Assembly: GCF_003290025.1 (NCBI RefSeq)
Contig: NZ_QNHG01000002.1
Span: forward strand, 231,269-285,884
DNA length: 54,616 nt
Source of the DNA: Pseudogemmobacter bohemicus
GTDB lineage: Bacteria > Pseudomonadota > Alphaproteobacteria > Rhodobacterales > Rhodobacteraceae
Reading direction: 5' to 3'
Shown: positions 8,153 to 16,159 of the stretch, in pieces
How positions within the stretch are numbered: the first letter of the stretch is position 1
How the letters are laid out: each line of letters opens with the position of its first letter
Translations under genes and position numbers: made by a program
The notes under the pieces: model-generated
Databases searched by the model: none
What the model saw: only the letters and a program-made list of their open reading frames with translations
What the model was told of the DNA's origin: nothing

Positions 8153-9262
8153 TCAGCCCTGCATGATCTCTTTGAATTTCGAGAACCATTCGCTTTCATT
8201 CTCGACCTGCACTTTGGTCGAGATCCGGATCAGATGCGCCATCTCTTCCGGCGTATCCGGATAGGAGGGATCTCCCACCAGATCCTCCGGCGGCGTCAGG
8301 CCCGGCACCACGCCCGGCAGGCCCAGCCCGTCACACCAGACCTGTTGCGCGTCTTTCGAGATGGCGAAATTGATATATTCCTTCGCCCAATAGAGCTCAT
8401 TCTCCGGCAGGCCTTTCGGAATCCAAAGCCCGTCCGTGTCGAATTTCGCGCCCTCTTCCGGCACGGTCCAGGCCAGATCAACGCCGTTCTTCTTCGCCTC
8501 GCGCGCATTGGTCGAGATGGTGCAGGCCAGATCAATCTCGCCATTCTGGAACCATGCGGTGAAATCCGGGTCTTCACCCAACAGCGGCTGCTGCTGTTTC
8601 ACCTGGGCAATGAAATCCCAGGCCGCCTGCATATTGCCGGGAATATCCTCGAGCTTGCCGCCGCCCGCGACCTGCGCCGGGAAGTGGAAGCCGATCCCGT
8701 CATTATACAGCGCGATCCGCCCCTTGAATTTCGGATCCAGCAGCGCCTTCCAGGAGGTCGGCGCGCCATCCGGGAAGGCCTCGGGCCGGTAAGCCAGCAC
8801 ATAGACATAGCCGTAGGTGTTGACGATCGGATAGCCATCCAGACCGACCGGCTTCGCCAGCTCGGTCGTATTCGCGAGGTTCGACAGATCCGAGAGATCC
8901 TCGGTCACGCCCCGCAGCGCCGATTTCGTCGCATTGGTGGTGGTGTCCCAGTTGATATGGATCGGCGGCACGCGGCCTTGCGCCACAGCGGCCCAGACTT
9001 TCGGCTGAATCTCATTGTCTTCGGTCAGATCGTGGCGCACCTGGATGCCGGTCGCCGCCGTGAACGGGTCCGACACGCCTTTCTTCAGCGCATCAACCCA
9101 GGACCCACCCCAGGCCCGCACGATGATTTCCGCCGGTTTCGCAGGCGCGTCCTGCGCCATCAGCCGCCGCGCCGGCAGCGTTCCGATCAGCGCCGCAGCC
9201 CCTGCGGCAGCCGTGCCGCGCAACAGCGCGCGGCGATTGGGACGGTAAACAGGATTGGACAT
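8153..9262 (-). CDS. ABC transporter periplasmic substrate-binding protein (PotD/PotF family)
   Basis: The 369-residue protein begins with a Tat-type signal (NRRALLRG followed by an Ala-rich hydrophobic core and a cleavage region near LMAQDAPA), so export in folded form is likely. The mature part has the fold pattern of spermidine/putrescine-type binding proteins: IIVRAWGGSWVDALKKG at the start, FTAATGIQV, and WIPKGLPENELYWAKEYINF near the end. It captures the substrate in the periplasm for the two permeases and the ATPase around it. The ligand cannot be told from sequence alone; this family also binds small anions, phosphonates and other organic cations. Confidence 0.88.
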   Translation of the reverse strand: MSNPVYRPNRRALLRGTAAAGAAALIGTLPARRLMAQDAPAKPAEIIVRAWGGSWVDALKKGVSDPFTAATGIQVRHDLTEDNEIQPKVWAAVAQGRVPPIHINWDTTTNATKSALRGVTEDLSDLSNLANTTELAKPVGLDGYPIVNTYGYVYVLAYRPEAFPDGAPTSWKALLDPKFKGRIALYNDGIGFHFPAQVAGGGKLEDIPGNMQAAWDFIAQVKQQQPLLGEDPDFTAWFQNGEIDLACTISTNAREAKKNGVDLAWTVPEEGAKFDTDGLWIPKGLPENELYWAKEYINFAISKDAQQVWCDGLGLPGVVPGLTPPEDLVGDPSYPDTPEEMAHLIRISTKVQVENESEWFSKFKEIMQG

Positions 9263-9299
9263 GTCTCAGGTCTCCTTGTTGGTGTGGCTCGCCGCCTGT

Positions 9300-10418
9300 T
9301 TAGCGGTCTTTTGCGGGAAAGATCAGCAGGTCTCTTGCATTCCAGCCGACCGAAACTGTCGCACCCCTGGCATAGGGCGCCTGTTCCGCCGGGTCGTGAT
9401 GGTAAATCTGCACCGTGGTCTCCAGCGCCGGCAGGCGGACGAAATACAAAAGCCGCTCGCCTTCAAAGATCGAGTCGCTCACCTGCCCCTCCAGCACGGT
9501 ATCGCAGCCCGAAAGGTCGCCCCCCGGCGCCGCGATCCGCACCTGTTCGGCCCGGATCGCCCCCTGCGCGGCAAGGCCCGGCGCGATATCATCCACCGCC
9601 TGGCCCGCGCATTCGGTGCCGTTCACCGTCAGGCCCGTCCCGGTCCGCCTGCCGGTCAGGAAACTCGACACGCCGATGAAATGCGCCACAAACGGATTGG
9701 CCGGGCGACGATACATGCCAACCGGCGAGGCCTGTTGCTGGATCTCGCCCTGATCCATCACGATGATCTCATCCGAGACCACCAGCGCCTCGCGCTGATC
9801 ATGGGTCACATTGATGGTGGTGACGCCCAACTCTTTCTGGATACGGCGGAATTCCAGCTGCATCTCCTCGCGCAGCTTGCGGTCCAGCGCGGCCAGCGGC
9901 TCATCCAGCAGCAGAAGTTCGGGTTCAAAAACCAGTGCCCGCGCTATGGCGACCCGCTGCTGCTGGCCGCCCGAAAGCGCGTTGATCCGCCGTTTCGAAA
10001 ACCCGGCCAGCCGCACCAGGTCAAGATAGTGCGCCACCCGCTCTGGAATCTCACGCGGGTTGAAACGCCGCATCTTCAGCGGGAAGGCGACGTTTTCCTC
10101 AACCGTCATATGCGGGAAAAGCGCCAGTTTCTGAAACACCATCCCGACCGAGCGCCGATGGGGCGCCACCGCATCCGCCGGTCTGCCGCCGATCAGGATC
10201 GTGCCGCGTGTCGGCGTCTGAAAACCCGCGATCATCCGCAGCAGCGTGGTCTTACCCGATCCCGAGGGGCCAAGAATGGTCAGGAACCGCCCGCGCTCCA
10301 GGCTGAAAGCGGCATTCTTCACCGCCATGGCGCCGGTGCCGAAATCCATATCGACGCCCTGCGCCACGACCGCGACCGGATTTCCAGCTGTGCTTTCTGC
10401 GCTGCTTCCGCCTGACAT
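9300..10418 (-). CDS. ABC transporter ATP-binding protein (PotA-like)
   Basis: The ATPase of the importer is about 372 residues from the preferred start. It shows Walker A (GPSGSGKTT), the ABC signature (LSGGQQQRVAIARAL), Walker B (LLLLDEPLAALD), the switch histidine (VTHDQ) and a C-terminal TOBE-like regulatory part. The ATG at 10418 is preferred because AGGA lies about nine bases upstream. An ATG at 10469 in the same frame has no ribosome site and is almost touched by a TGTATATAC operator. That operator, 54 bases upstream of 10418, suggests a second promoter inside the block. Confidence 0.9.
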   Translation of the reverse strand: MSGGSSAESTAGNPVAVVAQGVDMDFGTGAMAVKNAAFSLERGRFLTILGPSGSGKTTLLRMIAGFQTPTRGTILIGGRPADAVAPHRRSVGMVFQKLALFPHMTVEENVAFPLKMRRFNPREIPERVAHYLDLVRLAGFSKRRINALSGGQQQRVAIARALVFEPELLLLDEPLAALDRKLREEMQLEFRRIQKELGVTTINVTHDQREALVVSDEIIVMDQGEIQQQASPVGMYRRPANPFVAHFIGVSSFLTGRRTGTGLTVNGTECAGQAVDDIAPGLAAQGAIRAEQVRIAAPGGDLSGCDTVLEGQVSDSIFEGERLLYFVRLPALETTVQIYHHDPAEQAPYARGATVSVGWNARDLLIFPAKDR

Positions 10419-10471
10419 TCCGGTCGTCCTCACCCTGGTTCCGCTGTCTTTCTTTCCCGTGCCGGGCATAA

Positions 10472-10481
10472 TGTATATACC
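10472..10481. promoter_or_regulatory. HutC-type operator in front of the ABC ATPase gene
   Basis: The sequence TGTATATACC, within ATGTATATACCT, lies between the short-chain dehydrogenase gene and the ABC ATPase gene. Its 12-base context is identical to the site in front of hutI (14885-14896), and its 10-base core is identical to the site at 11384-11393. GntR/HutC regulators bind palindromes of the TGTAnnTACA type. The hutC gene is in this window, so HutC is the natural candidate, though binding is inferred. Confidence 0.6.
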
Positions 10482-10538
10482 TGAGACGATACCCGGCCAC
10501 GAAATTTCGGCAGATTGCCCGAATTTCAGGCAAATGGC

Positions 10539-11309
10539 TCAGATCGAGGCCAGATACCCGCCGTCAATACCGATACATTGCCCGGTGATATAGGCCGAAG
10601 CGTCCGAGGCGAGGAAAATCACCGCGCCGACCAGATCATTGCCCTCGCCAAAACGGCGCTGCGGGATTTTTTCCAGCATCGTGTCGGCCCAGGCCTCGTT
10701 TTCGTAGAACACCTCTGTCATCTCGGTGCGGAAATAGCCCGGCGCAATGGCATTGACCCGCACCCCCTGCCCCGCCCATTCCGCCGAAAGCGCCCGCGTC
10801 ATCCCCAGAAGCCCGGATTTGGACGATCCGTAAGGCGTGGCCGTCGGCACCCCCACATAAGAGGTCAGCGAGCAAAGATTGATCACCGCGCCGCGCCCGC
10901 GCTCAAGCATGCCCTGCGCCACCGCCTGGGTGGTGAAAAAGGTGCCTTTCAGGTTGGTGTCGACGATCTTGTCCCAAAGCGCCTCTGTCACCTGGACAGA
11001 AGGGCTGACTTCCTCAACCCCGGCATTGTTGACCAGGATGTCGATCACGCCCGTGCCCGCCAGGGCCGGCCCGATCGCCGCAATGTCACGCTGATCCAGT
11101 GCCAGAGGGGTCGCGCTTCCGCCCGCCTCCCGGATCAGCTGCACGGTGCGGTCGAGAGAGCGCCTTTCTCGGGCGGTGATCACCAGGTCAGCGCCCGCTT
11201 TGGCAAGGCCAACCGCCATGGCCTGGCCAAGGCCGCGGCTGGCGCCGGTCACCAGGGCACGCCGCCCCGCAAGCGAGAAAAGCCGAGTGGCAGAGAGACC
11301 GGTTGGCAT
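10539..11309 (-). CDS. Short-chain dehydrogenase/reductase (gluconate 5-dehydrogenase/HpsO-HpsP type)
   Basis: This SDR of about 256 residues has the cofactor loop VTGASRGLGQAMA, the NNAG motif (ILVNNAGVEE), a catalytic serine region (LCSLTSYVG), the Y-x-x-x-K pair (YGSSK) and a C-terminal ITGQCIGIDGGYLAS typical of classical SDRs. It would interconvert a hydroxyl and a keto group with NAD(P)(H). The ATG at 11309 is preferred because AAGGA lies nine bases upstream. The frame continues upstream to 11402 but without a ribosome site and across an operator. It is the first gene of the minus-strand block and is divergent from the HisC-like gene. Confidence 0.88.
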   Translation of the reverse strand: MPTGLSATRLFSLAGRRALVTGASRGLGQAMAVGLAKAGADLVITARERRSLDRTVQLIREAGGSATPLALDQRDIAAIGPALAGTGVIDILVNNAGVEEVSPSVQVTEALWDKIVDTNLKGTFFTTQAVAQGMLERGRGAVINLCSLTSYVGVPTATPYGSSKSGLLGMTRALSAEWAGQGVRVNAIAPGYFRTEMTEVFYENEAWADTMLEKIPQRRFGEGNDLVGAVIFLASDASAYITGQCIGIDGGYLASI

Positions 11310-11384
11310 GGCAGGCTTCCTTTCATTCCCGGGCAGATTAGCGATGCAGACCGGAAGAGAGAACGGCAGACGGCACTCTTTACA

Positions 11385-11394
11385 TGTATATACA
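11385..11394. promoter_or_regulatory. HutC-type operator in the SDR/aminotransferase divergent region
   Basis: The perfect 10-base palindrome TGTATATACA lies 76 bases upstream of the SDR start and 66 bases upstream of the aminotransferase start. It can therefore control both divergent promoters. It shares ATGTATATAC with the sites in front of the ABC ATPase gene and of hutI. The form resembles known HutC sites (TTGTATGTACAA type in pseudomonads). Confidence 0.65.
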
Positions 11395-11459
11395 AGAGAC
11401 ATAGCTTCGGCCTGGCTGTCAACTGCCTAAGCCCCCTCCAGATCAGCCGAGAGGCCCCA

Positions 11460-12590
11460 ATGACCGGACCCGCCCCGCTCCTGCGCCCCGAACTCGCCGC
11501 GCTCAGCCCCTATAATGCCGGGCTGACGCTGGCCGAAGTCGCCGCCCGTCCGGGTGTGACGCGGGTGGCAAAGCTCGGCTCGAACGAGAACCCGGCCGGG
11601 CCAGCACCCGAAGTGATCGCCGCCATTCGCGAGGCGGCTGCCGGGGTGGGGGTCTATCCCGATCCTGCCGGGCGCGATCTGATTGCCGGGCTGGCGGCGC
11701 ATCACGGGCTGGATCCGCAGCTTTTCGCTCTCGGCAACGGGTCGGAGGATCTGCTGGCGGTGTTGGCCCGGGCAGTGCTGCGGCCCGGGGATGAGGTGGT
11801 GACGCTGTTCCCCTCCTTCCCGCTGCATGAGGATTATGCCCTGACGATGGGGGCAAAGCTCACGCGAATCGGGTTGACAGCGGCTGGCCAGATCGACCTT
11901 CCGGCCCTGCTGGCAGCGGTGGCGCGACCAGTCCGGCTGGTGCTTTTCGCCAATCCGATGAACCCCGCCGGGGTCTGGCTGGACGCGGCCGCACTGCGTC
12001 AGGTGCTGGCTGCGGTGCATCCGACGGCGATCACCTGCCTTGATGAGGCCTATCACGAATATGCTTCGGTCACCTCAGGCGGGCAGGATGAAGGCCCGGA
12101 TTATGCCAGTGCCGAGCCCCTGCTGGCCTCCCATCCCGGCCCGCTGGTGATTCTGCGGACGTTTTCCAAAGCCTGGGGCCTCGCCGGGCTGCGGATCGGC
12201 TATGCGATGACCAATAATGCCGGACTGAAACGCGGTTTTGACCTCGCTCGCACCCCGTTCAACACGAATATCCTGGCCCAGGTCGCGGCACGGGTGGCGC
12301 TGGTGCATCCGGAGGCGGTGGTCCAGGCGGTTGCCCTCGCCACCCGGGAGCGGGAGCGGTTGGCAGATGCGCTGAACTCTCTCGGGCTGCGGGTCCTGCC
12401 CTCGCGCGGGAATTTTCTGTTTGTCGATTGCGGTCGGCCGGCGGGGCCGGTGGCAGAGGCGCTGCTTGATCATGGCGTCATCGTGAAACCCTGGAAGCAG
12501 CCCGGCTTCGGGACCTGGCTGCGGGTCTCTACGGGGTCTTCGCCGGATGGCGATCAGTTTCTGGCCGCGCTGGCGCGGGTACTGGCCTGA
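11460..12590 (+). CDS. HisC-like class I/II PLP-dependent aminotransferase
   Basis: The 376-residue protein resembles histidinol-phosphate aminotransferase. It has KLGSNENPAGPAPEV near the N terminus, LFANPMNPAG with the Asn-Pro motif, LDEAYHEYA with the cofactor-contacting Asp and Tyr, the lysine motif TFSKAWGLAGLRIGYA, and a C-terminal FGTWLRVSTG containing the substrate-carboxylate Arg. HisC-family paralogues also act on aromatic amino acids and other amino alcohols. There is no his operon here; it stands alone, divergent from a catabolic block with a shared operator, so a catabolic role is suggested. Start: GAGAGG precedes the ATG at 11460. The frame is open far upstream, but that part overlaps the SDR gene antisense. 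Confidence 0.85.
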   Translation: MTGPAPLLRPELAALSPYNAGLTLAEVAARPGVTRVAKLGSNENPAGPAPEVIAAIREAAAGVGVYPDPAGRDLIAGLAAHHGLDPQLFALGNGSEDLLAVLARAVLRPGDEVVTLFPSFPLHEDYALTMGAKLTRIGLTAAGQIDLPALLAAVARPVRLVLFANPMNPAGVWLDAAALRQVLAAVHPTAITCLDEAYHEYASVTSGGQDEGPDYASAEPLLASHPGPLVILRTFSKAWGLAGLRIGYAMTNNAGLKRGFDLARTPFNTNILAQVAARVALVHPEAVVQAVALATRERERLADALNSLGLRVLPSRGNFLFVDCGRPAGPVAEALLDHGVIVKPWKQPGFGTWLRVSTGSSPDGDQFLAALARVLA

Positions 12591-12626
12591 GTCCCTTTCT
12601 CCGGGGTCCGGACCGGCGGAGCGGGG

Positions 12627-13287
12627 TCACTGGAAAATCAGATGCCCGACGGGTTTTCCGTCCAGAAAATCCTTACGGATTGCGGTCAGGGCCCTGATCT
12701 CTTTCTCGGCCTCCGCCCCGGTCATCGTGCCTTGCAGCATCGCAAGGGCATCTTTTTTGCGGTCTGCAAAGACATAGGCAATCGCCAGATTGGCGCGCAC
12801 GGTCTCGCCATGCCGGACATCGCGCAGCAATTCCTCAAGCACGGAAGTACCAGCGGTGCTGTCGCCTGAAATCACCATAGAGAGCGCATTATTGCTGAGC
12901 AGCGCGAAATTGGTCGGGTAGACTGGGAGCGCCTGGCGATAGACCTCCTGCGCCTCGACATGGCGCGAGAGTAGTCAAGCGACACCGCCTTGCCGGTAAG
13001 CGCCGCCAGATTGCGGCGCTCCAGCTTCAGCGCCGCGTCGAATTCGCCCAGCGCGGTCTCTGCATCACCTTGATAAAGAATGATTTTTCCCATTTCGCTG
13101 CGAATCTCTGCTCTGCCGCGCGCTCAAACAACCGGGCGGCCTCGTCATATTCGCCGACCGACCAGGCTGCCTGAGCCACCTGCTCGGTCTCGGGCGAGCC
13201 GGAGCCGCCGTTTCCGGTCAAAAGCGCGCAACCGGCCACCAGCAGGGTCACGCCGGGCAGCGCACGCAGGGAATGCGATCTGGACAT
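12627..13287 (-). pseudogene. tadD: tadD-like TPR lipoprotein, broken by two frameshifts
   Basis: Three minus-strand pieces in different frames together match a TadD-type TPR lipoprotein. Piece one (from 13287) has a signal with the lipobox VAGC and a TPR stretch (WSVGEYDEAARLFERAAEQ). Piece two continues with MGKIILYQGDAETALGEFDA, and piece three ends with SVLEELLRDVRHGETVRANL. The first shift lies near 13090-13115. The second lies near 12960-12980, where reading the other frame restores VEAQEVYRQALPVYPTNFAL up to the third piece. Two independent shifts suggest a decayed gene, although sequencing errors cannot be excluded. TadD normally aids secretin/Tad pilus assembly; a tadE-like gene lies beside it. 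Confidence 0.7.
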
Positions 13288-13504
13288 GAAACCCCCCTAT
13301 ATCCGAGTTTCACCCGTTGCCGCGCCCATTCCGGTGAGTCGCAGCCGACAAAGAGGAAAGTAAGGTAAACACCTTTCGCAAAAGTTGACACGTTTTCCGG
13401 GGCGCAGACCGGTTGACTGCGCCATGGGGCGGTCGGCGTTGAGATTCTGTAAAGCTGTGGCTGCGCAGAGTGGAGGCTGTCCGAAATGCAGGAAAGTGAC
13501 TCCA

Positions 13505-14005
13505 ATGCCGCATTTCCTTTCACGATTTATCCTGGCCGTTCTTACGACGGTGCTGCTGCCTCTGACCGAACCGCGCGGAAGGGTGCAGCGATTTCTTTCC
13601 TGCCCCAGGGGCGCGGTGACGGCCGAGTTCGTCATCGTCTTCCCACTGGTTCTGGCGCTGGTTTTCCTGATCGTCTTTATCAGCATGTATATTTCGGCGG
13701 CCAGCGACCTGCAGCAGGTTGTGCATGACCTCGCCCGCTATTCCTATCGCTATATCGGCCGACCGGAGGCTGACCAGCTTTGCGCCACTTTGCAGCGCGA
13801 GGCAATTCCGATCCTGGTCAATGCAAGCCTGCTGCTGCATCCCGACAATTTCAACCTGATCTCCTGCAGCCCGCCGCAAGGGCCTGACAAGATCATCGTC
13901 ATCACCGCCAGCTACGATTTCGCGGGAAGCTTCGTTCAGTCGGTCGGCCAAACGCTGGGGCTGAGCATCGGGACCATCAGCCGACAATCGCTTTTCATCC
14001 CCTGA
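13505..14005 (+). CDS. TadE/TadG-like pilus assembly protein
   Basis: This 166-residue protein has the TadE-like N-terminal signature: a charged lead, GAVTAEFVIVFPLVLALVFL with Glu at the usual prepilin-like position, one membrane helix, then an extracytoplasmic domain with two cysteines (LCATLQRE and ISCSPPQG). TadE-family pseudopilins are processed by the TadV/FppA peptidase and help assemble Flp/Tad pili. The start at 13505 follows AGGAAAG by about nine bases; the open frame extends upstream to 13385 without a better site. It is divergent from the tadD-like pseudogene. No flp, rcpA, tadA, tadB or tadC is in the window, so it is either a satellite of a distant tad locus or a remnant. Confidence 0.75.
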   Translation: MPHFLSRFILAVLTTVLLPLTEPRGRVQRFLSCPRGAVTAEFVIVFPLVLALVFLIVFISMYISAASDLQQVVHDLARYSYRYIGRPEADQLCATLQREAIPILVNASLLLHPDNFNLISCSPPQGPDKIIVITASYDFAGSFVQSVGQTLGLSIGTISRQSLFIP

Positions 14006-14959
14006 CCCCGCCTGTCGCAGCGGCATGGGGTGGGAACATCATGGGTTCTTCCCGCATTCTTCGCAAAGCCAGAACCAGGGCTGGCAGTGAGAGCGCAGAT
14101 TGCGCGAAAGACGAAGGGAACGCTGAGGACGCAGGTCGTATTGCACCTCAGATCCCTGAGCCTGCCGAATATGGTCCATACAAGGCTGCCGCGCGTGTCG
14201 TCATTGAGGAGTCGCTTGCGGATATCAAGACCGGGGTGCATGCCACCACCTCTGTCTGTCAACGCGCCTCTGCCAAACCTCGGCATTCCCAACCAGGCGG
14301 CATTTTGTCTGCTTTATTCGGATGGTGAAAAGGGAGGCGCCAGCTCTGCTAAATACGAGGGCGGAACGAGCTTGCATATCGGCAACCGGAGGGGATTGGC
14401 GCGCATTCTGCCCTGATGCGCGATCAGCCCGCGACATTGTCCATTAACCCTCAACGCATCCGGCTCCACCGGGCCGGGGCGGTCTTGCGCTGCCATGACC
14501 AGGCTGCACGACGCGCCAGACGGTCCGCACGGTCTATTCCATTGAGAAATGGCCCCCCACCGGACAGACCGAAGTTATCCGTCGGAACGATCTCCTGACA
14601 CCATCGGATGCAGATCGGCGAGCCAGAATGCGGAACTCTGAGCTTTACGAGTACGGCCAACCATGCGTGATCACATTCTGTCGCAGATACGCTCTCTATC
14701 TGAGAAAGCCGTACCGGCCTTTGCGCAGGGTCAGTTGCCACTGTTTCCACCCTCGTTTTCCCAACGCTGCCAGTTGGGCGACACGGCCGGCGGTCCGGCA
14801 ACTGCGCCCTTCAGCGCGGCCAGGCAGTCGCGGCCCACAATCGTCTGGTGCTTGTCGAAAAATCACTTCCCACTTTACCCAAATATGTATATACCTATTA
14901 AGGATCCAACGCAGGGAAAAGCCTGGCAAAGGCCCCGTCACATGGATTGGGAGGCCCGG
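14006..14959. other. About 950 bases without a recognisable gene, ending in the hutI promoter
   Basis: Several open frames up to about 130 codons exist on both strands, but none has convincing start context, domain content or protein-like composition. Part may be decayed coding sequence, given the broken tadD-like gene nearby. The last 75 bases hold the hutI promoter region with the operator at 14886-14895. No tRNA or strong terminator was seen. Confidence 0.5.
14886..14895. promoter_or_regulatory. HutC operator in front of hutI
   Basis: TGTATATACC lies 65 bases upstream of the hutI start inside an AT-rich stretch (AAATATGTATATACCTATTA) that stands out from the GC-rich surroundings. HutC, encoded at the far end of this operon, is the known repressor of hut genes and responds to urocanate. 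The same 12-base sequence ATGTATATACCT recurs in front of the ABC ATPase gene at 10471-10482. Confidence 0.7.
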
Positions 14960-16159
14960 ATGAACGCCACGCTCTACACCAACGCTCGAATCGTGCCCTG
15001 CGACGGCGCAGTCGGGCGCGATCCTGAACCCGGCGCGCTGGAGATCGAGGTGACCGGCACCCGCATCACTGCGCTTGGGCCGGCGCTGCCGCGCGCAGGG
15101 CGGCGGGTCATTGATTGCGACGGGCGGCTGATGACTCCGGCGCTGATCGACTGCCACACGCATCTGGTGTTTGGCGGCGACCGCGCGAATGAATTCGAGA
15201 TGCGACTTGACGGCGTGCCCTATGAAGAAATCGCGCACCGGGGGGGCGGGATCAAAGCCTCGATGACCGCCACCCGCGCAATGACGGCTGACGAACTGGT
15301 CACCGCCAGCCTGCCGCGCCTTGATCATCTGCTGGCCGAGGGCGTTTCGACCGTCGAGATCAAATCCGGCTACGGGCTTTCGGTCACAGCCGAGTTGGCC
15401 ATGCTGCGCGCCGCGCGCCGCCTCGGCCAGCTCCGGCCGGTGCGGGTAAAGACGACCTGGCTTGCCGCCCATGCGCTGCCGCCGGACTATGCCGGTCGCC
15501 CCGAGGCCTATATCGCCGAGGTGGCGATCGCCGGGCTGAAGGCCGCGCATGCCGAGGGTCTGGTCGATGCCGTCGATGCTTTTTGCGAAAACATCGCCTT
15601 CAGCCCGGCCGAGCTGGAGCCGCTTTTCGACTGCGCCAGGGCGCTTGGCCTGCCGGTGAAAATCCATTCCGAACAGCTCAGCCATCAGGGAGGAACCGCG
15701 CTGGCCGCCCGGTTCGGCGCGCTTTCCGCCGACCATCTGGAACATGCGACCGCGGAAGATGCCGCGCTGATGGCCGCCTCGGGCATGGTCGCGACGCTGC
15801 TGCCCGGCGCCTTCTATATGCTGCGCGAGACGGTGATGCCGCCGGTCCAGGCCTTCCGCGACCATGGCGTGCCAATGGCGCTTTCCACCGATTGCAACCC
15901 CGGCACCTCGCCGCTGACCTCGCTTCTGCTGACCATGAACATGGGCGCGACGCTGTTCCGGCTGACCGTCGCCGAATGCCTGCTTGCCGTGACCGCCAAT
16001 GCCGCAAAGGCGCTTGGCCTTGGCGCCGAGACCGGTCGCCTGGCACCGGGCCTTTCGGCCGATCTCGCGCTTTGGGATGTCACCCGCCCGGCGCAGCTGG
16101 TGGCGCGGATCGGCTTCAACCCGCTTCACGCCCGTATTTTCCAGGGAGACCCGCAATGA
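14960..16159 (+). CDS. hutI: Imidazolonepropionase HutI
   Basis: The 399-residue metal-dependent amidohydrolase performs the third step of histidine degradation, 4-imidazolone-5-propanoate to N-formimidoyl-L-glutamate. Visible features are the metal-binding [13 protein letters not shown], the VEIKSGYGL segment, [18 protein letters not shown] and the late [11 protein letters not shown] aspartate. The length is normal for the family. The ATG at 14960 is preferred because GGGAGG lies five bases upstream; an in-frame ATG at 14942 is less well placed. It is the first gene of the hut operon and overlaps hutH by four bases (ATGA). Confidence 0.95.
   Translation: MNATLYTNARIVPCDGAVGRDPEPGALEIEVTGTRITALGPALPRAGRRVIDCDGRLMTPALIDCHTHLVFGGDRANEFEMRLDGVPYEEIAHRGGGIKASMTATRAMTADELVTASLPRLDHLLAEGVSTVEIKSGYGLSVTAELAMLRAARRLGQLRPVRVKTTWLAAHALPPDYAGRPEAYIAEVAIAGLKAAHAEGLVDAVDAFCENIAFSPAELEPLFDCARALGLPVKIHSEQLSHQGGTALAARFGALSADHLEHATAEDAALMAASGMVATLLPGAFYMLRETVMPPVQAFRDHGVPMALSTDCNPGTSPLTSLLLTMNMGATLFRLTVAECLLAVTANAAKALGLGAETGRLAPGLSADLALWDVTRPAQLVARIGFNPLHARIFQGDPQ

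Noticed and set aside
10310-10469. ATG at 10469 as the start of the ABC ATPase gene
   Set aside because: It lacks a ribosome site and lies against the operator; the in-frame ATG at 10418 has a proper site and gives the family's usual N terminus.
14030-14416. A 128-codon open frame before the hut operon
   Set aside because: No ribosome site, no family resemblance and a composition unlike the neighbouring proteins; left as non-coding or decayed sequence.
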